Of a stretch of 64,000 bases of DNA, positions 1 through 7,714 are shown one piece after another; the first letter of the stretch is position 1; the number at the start of each line of letters is the position of its first letter. Both the position numbers and the translations under genes were made by a program. The notes under the pieces are model-generated. The model searched no databases, had not been told where the DNA came from, and saw only the letters and a program-made list of their open reading frames with translations. The DNA comes from Novosphingobium sp. FKTRR1 (GTDB taxonomy: Bacteria > Pseudomonadota > Alphaproteobacteria > Sphingomonadales > Sphingomonadaceae), in the NCBI RefSeq assembly GCF_020404405.1, contig NZ_JAIZDA010000004.1:124001-188000 (forward strand). Reading direction: 5' to 3'.

Positions 1-414
1 CACCGCAAACCAGATCGCCCAGCCGCCCAGCGCAAAGGCGATCCATGCCACGCCATACGGCAGCAGTCCCAGCGGCAGGGTGGCAAACAGGAACGGCGGA
101 GGATTGACAAAGGCGACCAGTTGTCCGGTGCCGGTGAGCGCTTGTGCAGCCTGTTCTGCTGCAAGGTCATAGACTTGCGCCGGATGGCCCCCGACCGCCA
201 GGTGGCCTGCGCCCCAGAAAGCCAGAAAGTCCGACCCGACATGGCCGGTGGCTTGCGCAAACACCACCGCCAGCATCGGCAGATAGGCGATCAGCACCAT
301 CGCGGCATAGACCCGAACCCGGCTCAGGTCCGGCCAGCCGCCATCGCGCAGCACCCGCCACCACGGCTCAGACGGCGGGTTGATCGCAGGTTGCGGGGCG
401 GCTTTGGCGGTCAT
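1..414 (-). CDS. Glycosyltransferase family 87 (DUF2029) membrane protein, N-terminal part
   Basis: The gene starts with ATG at 414 on the minus strand and runs off the left edge, so only the first 138 residues are present. After a polar N-terminus of about 35 residues there is a hydrophobic segment, then the motif SDFLAFWGAG and later FVNPPPFLF followed by another hydrophobic stretch. That order is typical of GT87/DUF2029 polyprenyl-phosphate-dependent mannosyltransferase-like integral membrane proteins, in which the early aspartate follows the first membrane helix. The family uses lipid-linked sugar donors at the membrane; the acceptor here cannot be guessed. The gene is divergent from the (p)ppGpp synthetase gene, with about 106 bases between the starts. 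Family call is from motif recall; the missing C-terminus cannot be checked. Confidence 0.72.
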   Translation of the reverse strand, partial: MTAKAAPQPAINPPSEPWWRVLRDGGWPDLSRVRVYAAMVLIAYLPMLAVVFAQATGHVGSDFLAFWGAGHLAVGGHPAQVYDLAAEQAAQALTGTGQLVAFVNPPPFLFATLPLGLLPYGVAWIAFALGGWAIWFAV

Positions 415-520
415 CTGAGGTACGATAAGGCCGCAGCGGTGAAAGAAACGTATGCCGATCTCCCTGATCGGGACTTTTGACTTGCGGCATGGCCCCTTCG
501 CGCCCCATCTTGGTTGCGAA

Positions 521-2614
521 ATGCTGCGCCAGTACGAACTTGTCGAACGTGTGCTCGCCTATGATCCCGATGCGGACGAGGCGATGCTGAACCGTGCCTA
601 TGTCTATACCGTGCAAAAACACGGCACCCAAAAGCGTGCGAGCGGTGACCCGTATTTCTCGCATCCGGTCGAAGTGGCGGGCCTGATGACCGAGCTGAAG
701 CTCGATCAGGAAACGATCATCACCGCGCTGTTGCACGATACGGTCGAGGATACTCTGGCCACAGTCGAGGAGATCGAGCGGCTGTTCGGCCCCGACGTCG
801 CCCGCCTGGTCGACGGCGTGACCAAGCTGTCCAAGATCGAAACGATGAGCGACAACGAGCGCGCGGCCGAAAACCTGCGCAAGTTCCTGTTGGCGATGAG
901 CGAGGACTTGCGCGTTCTGTTGGTCAAACTGGCCGACCGCTTGCACAACATGCGCACGCTGCACTTCATCAAGAGCGCCGACAAGCGCCGCCGCATCGCG
1001 CGCGAAACGATGGAGATCTATGCTCCGCTGGCCCAACGCGTGGGTATGTACGAATACATGCGCGAAATGCAGTTGCTGGCGTTCGAGCAGCTTGAACCCG
1101 AAGCCTATGCCACGATTACCCAGCGGCTTGCCGCGATCCGCAGCGAAGAGGGCAGCCAGGTCGACGAGATCGCGCTTTCGATCAAGCAGGCGTTGGCCGA
1201 AGCAGGGCTGAAGGTCGAAGTGTCGGGCCGCGAAAAGCACCCTTATTCGATCTGGAAGAAGATGGCCGAGCGCCACGTCAGCTTCGAACAGATCACCGAC
1301 ATCATGGCGTTTCGCGTGCTGATCGATGATGTCGACGATTGCTACAAGGCGCTCGGGGTGCTGCACCGTACCTGGCAGATGATTCCCGGTCGGTTCAAGG
1401 ACTACATCTCCACGCCCAAGATGAACGGCTATCGCTCGGTTCACACCAGCCTGATCTATTCCAACGCCATGCGCGTGGAAGTACAGCTCAAGACGCGCGA
1501 AATGCACCGGCTCAATGAATACGGCCTTGCGGCGCACTGGGCCTATAAGCAGGGTGAGCCCAAACCCGACGAGCAAGTGGGTTGGCTACGCGATCTGGTG
1601 GAAATTCTCGAAACCAGCAGCGATCCTGACGAACTGCTCGAAAATACCAAGATGGCGATCTATCAGGACCGCATCTTTGCCTTCACCCCCAAGGGTGCGC
1701 TGTTCCAGTTGCCCAAGGGTGCCTCGCCGATCGACTTTGCATTTGCCGTCCACACCAATCTGGGCGCGCAGGCAGTGGGCGCCAAGATCAACGGACGCCA
1801 CGTTCCGTTGCGCACGCCCCTGCAGAACGGTGACGTGGTGGAAATCATCAAGAGCCGCAACGCCGAACCCCAGTTGTCGTGGCTGGCGTTCGTCGTGACC
1901 GGCAAGGCGCGGGCCGGCATCCGCCGCTTCGTTCGGCAAAAGGAACGCTCCGAGATCGCCGCCATCGGCCGCAAGATCTATGAGGAGATCGCCGAACGCC
2001 TGCCCAGTCAGATTGGCAAGAAGGCGCTGGCTGAGGCGATAAAGCGGCTTAAGTTGAACAGCGAGGAAGACCTGATGGTCGCGATCGGTTCGGCCAAGCT
2101 GGACGACCGGCAGGTGATGGAGGCGCTGGTGCCCGGCAGCGCCGCCAACTTGCCTGCCAGCGAGACTTGGCCAAGCCAGCAACGCGCCATCGCGGTGCGC
2201 GGGTTGACGCCGGGTGTCGCGTTTCAGCTTGCCGATTGCTGTCATCCGGTGCCAGGCGACCGGATCGTGGGTCTGCGCCGCCCGGGCAAGGGGGTGGAAG
2301 TCCACGCCATCGACTGTCTGCAACTGGCCGACGGGGTCGATGCCGACTGGATCGATCTGCAATGGGATGCGCGCACCGATGGCGCGGTCGGACGCGTTCG
2401 CGCCGAACTCTACAACCGCCCCGGCACGCTTGCCGAAATGGCTGGCACTTTCGCCAAGAACCACGCCAACGTGGTCAATCTTGAAATGACCCAGCGCGAA
2501 AACCCGTTCCATACGTATGAAGTCGATCTGGAAGTCCGCGATCTGGCGCACCTGACCCGCATCATCAGCGCCCTGCGCGCCAGCGATGCGGTGGCCCAGG
2601 CCGACCGCATCTAG
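521..2614 (+). CDS. rsh: Bifunctional (p)ppGpp synthetase/hydrolase (RelA/SpoT homologue)
   Basis: A 697-residue full-length RSH enzyme that makes and degrades the stringent-response alarmone (p)ppGpp. In order it shows the HD hydrolase domain (H48, H72-D73, E76-D77 in LLHDTVEDT), the synthetase domain with the GRFKDYISTPKMNGYRSVHT motif near residues 290-310, a TGS domain (DRIFAFTPKG onward, about 380-445), a zinc-finger-like region with paired cysteines (ADCCHPVPGD, about 570) and a C-terminal ACT domain (RVRAELYNRPGTLAEM onward, about 625-697). The catalytic HD residues are intact, so hydrolase activity is expected, as in the single bifunctional Rel of other alphaproteobacteria. I chose ATG at 521 because MLRQYELVERV is the usual family N-terminus; the frame is open upstream to 452, but those residues look unlike the family. 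Confidence 0.96.
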   Translation: MLRQYELVERVLAYDPDADEAMLNRAYVYTVQKHGTQKRASGDPYFSHPVEVAGLMTELKLDQETIITALLHDTVEDTLATVEEIERLFGPDVARLVDGVTKLSKIETMSDNERAAENLRKFLLAMSEDLRVLLVKLADRLHNMRTLHFIKSADKRRRIARETMEIYAPLAQRVGMYEYMREMQLLAFEQLEPEAYATITQRLAAIRSEEGSQVDEIALSIKQALAEAGLKVEVSGREKHPYSIWKKMAERHVSFEQITDIMAFRVLIDDVDDCYKALGVLHRTWQMIPGRFKDYISTPKMNGYRSVHTSLIYSNAMRVEVQLKTREMHRLNEYGLAAHWAYKQGEPKPDEQVGWLRDLVEILETSSDPDELLENTKMAIYQDRIFAFTPKGALFQLPKGASPIDFAFAVHTNLGAQAVGAKINGRHVPLRTPLQNGDVVEIIKSRNAEPQLSWLAFVVTGKARAGIRRFVRQKERSEIAAIGRKIYEEIAERLPSQIGKKALAEAIKRLKLNSEEDLMVAIGSAKLDDRQVMEALVPGSAANLPASETWPSQQRAIAVRGLTPGVAFQLADCCHPVPGDRIVGLRRPGKGVEVHAIDCLQLADGVDADWIDLQWDARTDGAVGRVRAELYNRPGTLAEMAGTFAKNHANVVNLEMTQRENPFHTYEVDLEVRDLAHLTRIISALRASDAVAQADRI

Positions 2615-2733
2615 CCGTCGCCCGGCACCCTTTTTCAAGTCCATCGGGTAAGATGTCGCACGCCAGCAGAACGCGCGGTAGTGTTACCCCAAGGGCCGGG
2701 CGTTCGGCACCGTATGCCCGCCGGGAAAATGCC

Positions 2734-3666
2734 ATGCAGGGATTTGCAACCTTAGCCAAACTCGCTCTGGCCGGGGGCGCCGGGGTGTCGATGATGGCAA
2801 CACCGGTTGCCGCCCGGCAAGCACCAGCGCCGCCGCAGCTTTTCGCCGAGCGGTGGATCGACGGTACGCAGGGGGTTGAGCCTGCATTGCAGGTTCAAGC
2901 GCTCGACGCTGACACGTTCGTGATCCGCCAGTCGGTCAAGACCAACTTCGAGGCGCCGTTCCTATACCTGCTGTTCGGCAAGGAGCGCGCGCTGTTGCTC
3001 GATACGGGGGCTGGCAATGTGGCGGTGCGCCCCACGATCGACGGCCTTATTGCGCGCTGGCTGGCCGCCCATGGCCGCGCGGCCATTCCCTTGGTAGTCG
3101 CGCACAGCCATAGCCATGGCGATCATGTTGCCGGAGATGCACAATTCCGCAACCGGCCCGACACGGTGGTCGTCGGCCTTGCGCCTGCCGACGTGGCGAG
3201 CTTCTTCGGCATCGCGCATTGGCCCGACCAGCTTGGCCGTCTTGATCTGGGCGGCCGGATGCTGACGGTCATCCCGACGCCGGGGCACCAACCGGCGCAC
3301 ATCATGATCCATGACCCGCAGCTTGGCATCCTGCTTTCGGGCGATGCGCTCTATCCTGGACGGCTTTATGTGCCGCTCGACAAGTTCGCCGTGGCGCGCG
3401 CGAGCATCGACCGTCTGGCACGTTTTGCCCGAGGCAAGCGCATTCGCGCAGCGCTTGGCGCACACATCGAGATGACGACCACGCCGGGACACGACTACGT
3501 TCAGGCGGCCCCGACCCACCCAGACGAGCACCGGCTGGAACTCGGGCCCGACGCAATCGGCGAACTCCAGCGCGGCCTGCACGCACTTCCAGACGGGTCA
3601 AAGGCGAGTCAGGTACACGACCATTTCATCGTCTTTCCGGTGCCGCCACGCCCCAACGGGGGGTAA
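2734..3666 (+). CDS. Exported metallo-beta-lactamase-fold hydrolase
   Basis: A 310-residue protein of the MBL superfamily. The zinc-binding signature HSHGDH sits inside HSHSHGDHVAGD, a later histidine lies in TPGHQPAH, and the metal-bridging aspartate lies in SGDALYPG, so the binuclear metal site looks complete. The N-terminus from ATG 2734 (MQGFATLAKLALAGG onward to PVAARQ) looks like a signal peptide, which is why this start is preferred over the in-frame ATG at 2653. The most likely location is the periplasm. The substrate is unknown: the fold covers lactonases, glyoxalases, phosphodiesterases and beta-lactamases. The gene stands alone downstream of rsh and converges with the CoA-transferase gene, with only 24 bases between their stop codons. 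Confidence 0.8.
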   Translation: MQGFATLAKLALAGGAGVSMMATPVAARQAPAPPQLFAERWIDGTQGVEPALQVQALDADTFVIRQSVKTNFEAPFLYLLFGKERALLLDTGAGNVAVRPTIDGLIARWLAAHGRAAIPLVVAHSHSHGDHVAGDAQFRNRPDTVVVGLAPADVASFFGIAHWPDQLGRLDLGGRMLTVIPTPGHQPAHIMIHDPQLGILLSGDALYPGRLYVPLDKFAVARASIDRLARFARGKRIRAALGAHIEMTTTPGHDYVQAAPTHPDEHRLELGPDAIGELQRGLHALPDGSKASQVHDHFIVFPVPPRPNGG

Positions 3667-3690
3667 CCGCCGTCGACCTCCGTCGCGACT

Positions 3691-4830
3691 TCATGCCAGT
3701 TCGGCGTTGTCCTGCCCGATGGTCGGCGCGGGGCCCACGTCGAAGCCACCGACCGAAAACTTCACTGGAGCGCGCAGTTGCAGATAGTCGCCCTCGGTCG
3801 GGTGCGTGCGGTGCTGGAAGAAGTCGACCGCCTGCAAGTGGGGATCGTCGGTGATATCGGCCAGATCGCGCACGGGCATGGCCGGAATCTGGTGCTCGGC
3901 GAACAAGGCGCACCATTCGGCGCTTGTCCTGGCCGGTGTTCGGCTTGCGATCTCGTCATAGAACGCACTGATGTTGACGATGCGGCCGTAAGGCGTGGCA
4001 AACCGCTCGTCCTCGATCAGTTCAGGCGCGCCGATCAGCGGCATGATCCGCTCGACCGCTTCGGGGGTGTAGGGGACGATCGAGATGTAGCCATCGGCCG
4101 TGGGGAAGGGCTGGCGGTGCGGATCGACCTGCCGGGGATAGCCCGCCGGTTCCAGCGGCGGCACCAGCGTGGCACCGTACAAGTGTTCCTGCATCATGAA
4201 GTGCGAGAATGCTTCGAACATCGGCACTTCGACGAACTGGCCTTCGCCTGTGCGCAGCTTGTGGATGATCGCGGCCAGCGTCGCATAGGCACCATGCAAT
4301 CCCGCCACCTTGTCCGCGATCAAGGATGGCAGATAGCGCGGCGCGGGGTTGCCGTCGGCGCGGGGCAGCAGTGTGGCCGTGCCCGTCGCGGCCTGAATGA
4401 CATCGTCATAAGCCTGCAAACCCGCATAAGGTCCGTCCGAGCCGAAGCCGACACAATGGACATAGACGATACCCGGTTTCAGCGCGGTGACCGCTTCATA
4501 CCCGAAACCCAGTCGCTCGATCGCCTGTTCGCGCACATTGTGGATGAATACGTCGGCATCCAGCAACACTTTGGTCAGCGCGGCCTTGCCATCCTCGGTC
4601 TTGAGATCGACCGCCAGCGATCGCTTGCCTTTGTTGAGGTTGAGTGTGCAAGGCCCCATGCCAAAGGTCTTGGCGGGCCGCCCGGCGTGGCGAAACTGGT
4701 CGCCGGTAAGCCCCTCGACCTTGATCACATCGGCCCCCAGATCGGCCAATATCTCAGTGGCATAAGGCCCGAATACAACGCTGGTCAAATCAACGATGCG
4801 GATGCCTTCAAGCAGACGAGGCTGGGCCAA
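3691..4830 (-). CDS. CaiB/BaiF (class III) CoA-transferase
   Basis: A 379-residue family III CoA-transferase. The N-terminus LLEGIRIVDLTSVVFGPYAT, the segment ADLGADVIKVE, and the NLNKGKRSLAVDLKT motif near residue 75 are hallmarks of the formyl-CoA:oxalate / carnitine CoA-transferase family. These enzymes move CoA between carboxylates through aspartyl-CoA thioester intermediates. The segment AYDDVIQAATG near residue 140-150 probably carries the catalytic aspartate. The exact acids used cannot be told from sequence, and alpha-methylacyl-CoA racemases share the fold. No acyl-CoA enzyme lies next to it, so it seems to act alone. A perfect 18-bp AT-rich palindrome lies 42 bases upstream of the start and suggests dedicated repression or activation. 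Confidence 0.9.
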   Translation of the reverse strand: MAQPRLLEGIRIVDLTSVVFGPYATEILADLGADVIKVEGLTGDQFRHAGRPAKTFGMGPCTLNLNKGKRSLAVDLKTEDGKAALTKVLLDADVFIHNVREQAIERLGFGYEAVTALKPGIVYVHCVGFGSDGPYAGLQAYDDVIQAATGTATLLPRADGNPAPRYLPSLIADKVAGLHGAYATLAAIIHKLRTGEGQFVEVPMFEAFSHFMMQEHLYGATLVPPLEPAGYPRQVDPHRQPFPTADGYISIVPYTPEAVERIMPLIGAPELIEDERFATPYGRIVNISAFYDEIASRTPARTSAEWCALFAEHQIPAMPVRDLADITDDPHLQAVDFFQHRTHPTEGDYLQLRAPVKFSVGGFDVGPAPTIGQDNAELA

Positions 4831-4871
4831 GGGCGGTTCCTTTTGCGGTTCGGGACGCGGATGCCGTAGGG

Positions 4872-4889
4872 TTTAATTGATCAATTAAA
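4872..4889. promoter_or_regulatory. 18-bp perfect AT-rich palindrome, probable operator of the CoA-transferase gene
   Basis: The sequence TTTAATTGATCAATTAAA reads the same on both strands. It lies 42 bases before the CoA-transferase start and behind the stop of the DUF1905 gene, in a local AT-rich island within GC-rich DNA. The size and symmetry suit a dimeric repressor such as a TetR, GntR or MarR protein. No regulator gene is adjacent, so the binder is unknown. Confidence 0.6.
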
Positions 4890-4928
4890 TTTGTGCAACC
4901 GCCGTCCGGTGTATTGTCCCGCCGCCGC

Positions 4929-5282
4929 TCAGAACCCGATGGTGATCTTGACGGGATCGCCTTCGTTCAGGGCCTCGGCCTTGCGCACAGCAGCCTTGAC
5001 CGGGATCGACCAGCCTTCTTCCTTCATCGGAAAGGCGCTGGTCTGCCATCGGCTGCCACCGATCCGGACAGCGACCTTGACCGAGCCGAAACCCGCGCGC
5101 CGTCCGCTCTCCAGCCGCCGAACCAATGCGGTGGCCGACAAGGCGTCCGCCGCCACGCCGTCAACCGACACGAACCACCACGCGGTTCCTCCAGCGCTCT
5201 GCCAACGCCAGAGCGTGCTCGTCAGTTCGTGCTGCTCATCGCCGGTCAAGGCACCCGCCGCACCGGTACCGGCACGTTGCAC
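4929..5282 (-). CDS. DUF1905 domain protein
   Basis: A small protein (up to 117 residues) matching the DUF1905 pattern: an early STLWRWQ...WWFVSV strand pair, the core GFGSVKVAVRIGGSRWQTSAFP, then SIPVKAAVRKAEALNEGD at the C-terminus. DUF1905 forms a small beta-barrel of unknown role, often fused to or near YdeI-like domains. The longest frame opens with GTG at 5282 and overlaps the cyclophilin gene by 37 bases. A more economical start is TTG at 5249, whose bases overlap the cyclophilin stop codon. That makes translational coupling likely, with both genes in one transcript. The domain begins shortly after either start, so the choice does not change the product call. Confidence 0.75.
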   Translation of the reverse strand: MQRAGTGAAGALTGDEQHELTSTLWRWQSAGGTAWWFVSVDGVAADALSATALVRRLESGRRAGFGSVKVAVRIGGSRWQTSAFPMKEEGWSIPVKAAVRKAEALNEGDPVKITIGF

Positions 5283-6199
5283 ACGTCCACCCCACCGGCG
5301 GGCTTGATGTAGAACGGATCGCGCCGATTGGCGCGCGCCTCGGCATAGCGTTTGAAACTCGCGCTGTCGGTGGTCAGGTATTGGTAGCGGGGCAGGTCTG
5401 GCACCTCGCCTCCCAGACGGATCTGCCGAATGGGCACGCGCTCGATCGCCGACTTGTAGAAGCCGATGTCGCCAGTGCCGCGCGGCAGGCTGGCGAGGTA
5501 TTCCATTCCCTCGATAACCCGGCCAACGATCGCGATGTTGCGGTCCAACTGGCGCGGGGCTTGCCCGATCACCGCGTATAGTTCCGCACCGGTTCCGGTG
5601 TCCGGCGGCATGTCACGCCCGACGCCGACGGTTCCATAGCAGTGGATCGGCCAGATTGTCTTGGCATCGCTTGCGAACGGCCAGCCGTTGCGGAACTCCA
5701 CGCCATCGGCATAGCTGTCCTTGCCGATGGACACCTTGCTCTCGCCGGTACTTGCAGGGGTGAAGCGCTTGAGTGCCTGATTGTCGATGGCGACGACATA
5801 ATTGGATTGCTGCACCTTCAGCAACCCCGGTGGCAAGGGCTTGGCCAAGACTTTGTCCTCGCCGTCGGGGTCGCCCCACTGGACGACATAGTTGTCCTGC
5901 ACCCGGTTGATGCTGGTGGCGTCCCACCAATGCGCGGCCGCCAGCATCCGGATATTGCCGACCCATGCGAACGAGAACGGCGCGGGTATCAACTGGATCA
6001 CCACCCTGCGCGCTTTGCCGGATGGCACCGGGGCAAGGTCCATCACCAGCAGATCGGCCGGCGCGATCGCGGTCCAGTCGCTGACGGGGGCTGCGGCGAC
6101 GATCTGCGTCGGTGCAAGCGGAGCAGGATCGGCGGCGCGCGCCGGTTGGCAAGCGATGGTGGCGGCCGCAACGGCGGCAAGAACGGTCTGGCGATACAT
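5246..6199 (-). CDS. Periplasmic cyclophilin-type peptidyl-prolyl cis-trans isomerase
   Basis: A 317-residue protein with an N-terminal signal peptide (MYRQTVLAAVAAATIACQ...ARA) and a cyclophilin-like domain. Recognisable parts are HWWDATSINRVQDNYVVQWGDP, equivalent to the FDGxxFHRVixxFxxQgGDP core, then VAIDNQ near residue 135, TGTGAELYAVIG and AIVGRVIEGMEYL. Cyclophilins catalyse proline isomerisation during protein folding, here probably in the periplasm. It is longer than a minimal cyclophilin: about 70 extra residues precede the domain and about 50 follow it. Several core residues differ from the canonical ones (W for F, no FHR), so catalytic strength is uncertain. The downstream DUF1905 gene overlaps it and is probably co-translated. 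Confidence 0.85.
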   Translation of the reverse strand: MYRQTVLAAVAAATIACQPARAADPAPLAPTQIVAAAPVSDWTAIAPADLLVMDLAPVPSGKARRVVIQLIPAPFSFAWVGNIRMLAAAHWWDATSINRVQDNYVVQWGDPDGEDKVLAKPLPPGLLKVQQSNYVVAIDNQALKRFTPASTGESKVSIGKDSYADGVEFRNGWPFASDAKTIWPIHCYGTVGVGRDMPPDTGTGAELYAVIGQAPRQLDRNIAIVGRVIEGMEYLASLPRGTGDIGFYKSAIERVPIRQIRLGGEVPDLPRYQYLTTDSASFKRYAEARANRRDPFYIKPAGGVDVCNVPVPVRRVP

Positions 6200-6273
6200 T
6201 ACGCCAGTCTGACAGCGTTCGCGCCCTTGCGGAAGTGGTCACGTGCGGCTAGGGGCGCTCTTCCAGTGCATGC

Positions 6274-6364
6274 GGAGCGGTGGCCGAGTGGTCGAAGGCG
6301 CTCGCCTGGAAAGTGAGTATACGCCAAAAGCGTATCGAGGGTTCGAATCCCTCCCGCTCCGCCA
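6274..6364 (+). tRNA. tRNA-Ser (anticodon GGA)
   Basis: A class II tRNA of 91 bases including an encoded CCA at 6362-6364. The acceptor stem GGAGCGG (6274-6280) pairs with CCGCTCC, followed by discriminator G. The D arm is GCCGAGTGGTCGAAGGC. The anticodon loop is CTGGAAA with anticodon GGA at 6308-6310, closed by a five-pair stem with one G-U. A long variable arm with stem TACGC/GCGTA is diagnostic of serine or leucine. The T arm is GAGGG-TTCGAAT-CCCTC. It reads UCC and UCU codons. No integrase or repeated 3' end was found nearby, so this copy does not appear to host an island. Confidence 0.97.
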
Positions 6365-6438
6365 TGGTTCGTTCGCGTCGGTATCCGCGTTGCGGTCGGG
6401 GGTATTGCGTGTGTGGGCAGGCCGTGATGGACCACCTG

Positions 6439-7536
6439 TCATGTCACGATGACGGCGTCGACCGGCCTGCGGGGGGACCAGGGCATCGTGGGGCCGTAGC
6501 CGAAGCGCATCACGATATCGGGCCGCCGCCCCGGCAGGCCGATCAGCGCGGCGAGTTCGGGGCGCAGGCGGGCCACTTCGACCGGCTGGTTGATGAAGGC
6601 GTGGCTCAGCCCCAGCGCCGTCGCCTGCAAGGCGAAGCGCTGGCATGAACGGCCGACCGACACCCAATGTTCAGGCGATGCTCCGCCGCCGACGAATACC
6701 GCGAGGCCGGCAGAGGACCGGATTTGCCTGGCATACGCCTCGTTTTCGGACTCCGCCGTCGAAAACCGGTCGAACGCAAAGGGCCCAAGCCAATCGGGCA
6801 ATTCGGGATTGCCGCTTGCCACGCTGTAAAGGCCATCGGCGGAACGCAGCGCCTGACGCGGATTGAAGCGCAGCCAAGACTTGAGTTCGCGCACAAACGC
6901 CGGATCGGCCATCTGGTTGGTGTTCCCGGTCAGCACAAGATCGCGCAAATGGTCGATGCGCCTGTGGTCGGTCAGCAACACGAGATCGACGCCGGGCACG
7001 GCCGCCGATCGGGCAAGGGAGTCGATATCGACCGCACTGACTTGTCGGCCATCGTAAACCGCGCGTGTCGATTGGCGCCGGGGAATGGCATCGAACAAGC
7101 GCGACGGTATCGGCCTTGCCCGCTCGAACACGATGCCGACCGCACCGTCCTTGCGCGGATCGAAGGAGATCATGCCCGGCGCGCCGCGCGCGGCGGATGC
7201 CAGCACCAGATTTTCGGCAGCAGCGCCAAGGCTGACGAAGATGTGATGATCATCAGGGTCGACAATGGGTGTCCGCCGCGCAAGGTCGGGCATGATGTCG
7301 ATCCGCCGCTCGCCGATGCGGAAATGCCATGGCTGGGCATTGTGGCCGTTCGGGGCCAGCGTGGCGTAGCGGATCAGATCGCGGGCGGACGGGGAGACGG
7401 CCAACGGACTGCGCAAATGGGCGCTCTGTTCGGCATAGGTCGCCGATGATCCCATGCCGATTGCCGTAAAAAGAGCGGTACTGCCGCCAACCGCGGCGCA
7501 GGCTCCCGCGCCCATCAATACACTTCGTCGGTTCAC
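6439..7536 (-). CDS. Tat-exported nitroreductase-family (Acg-like) protein
   Basis: A 365-residue protein starting MNRRSVLMGAGACAAVGG, a twin-arginine signal. The mature part looks like the Acg-type branch of the nitroreductase fold: ATLAPNGHNAQPWHFRI early, PRRQSTRAVYDG near residue 155, and a C-terminal SVGRSCQRFALQATALGLSHAFI followed by LPGRRPDIVMRFGYG. Members bind FMN with tandem half-domains; some are thought to sequester flavin rather than reduce nitro-compounds. Tat export fits a protein that folds around its cofactor in the cytoplasm. The gene stands alone, pointing back at the serine tRNA. The physiological substrate is unknown. The family call is firm, the activity is not. Confidence 0.85.
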   Translation of the reverse strand: MNRRSVLMGAGACAAVGGSTALFTAIGMGSSATYAEQSAHLRSPLAVSPSARDLIRYATLAPNGHNAQPWHFRIGERRIDIMPDLARRTPIVDPDDHHIFVSLGAAAENLVLASAARGAPGMISFDPRKDGAVGIVFERARPIPSRLFDAIPRRQSTRAVYDGRQVSAVDIDSLARSAAVPGVDLVLLTDHRRIDHLRDLVLTGNTNQMADPAFVRELKSWLRFNPRQALRSADGLYSVASGNPELPDWLGPFAFDRFSTAESENEAYARQIRSSAGLAVFVGGGASPEHWVSVGRSCQRFALQATALGLSHAFINQPVEVARLRPELAALIGLPGRRPDIVMRFGYGPTMPWSPRRPVDAVIVT

Positions 7537-7714
7537 GCATGGCGCCCTTTGTCAAAGATGCCGACCAGACAAGCCTGCCCTGACAGCTTGAAGCGTATGC
7601 ACCTGTCAGATGCCGCGCCACAGCGTCGGAAAGCACCCATGCGTGCAGGTTTTGGTCGGGCAGACCAACCCTGCCGAGACGATCAAATCTTGTCCACGCC
7701 GCCTAGAGCCGCGC

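Noticed and set aside
6274..7536. The serine tRNA as an integration site of a genomic island
   Set aside because: No integrase, no repeat of the tRNA 3' end and no change in gene style follows. The next gene is an ordinary nitroreductase-like gene.
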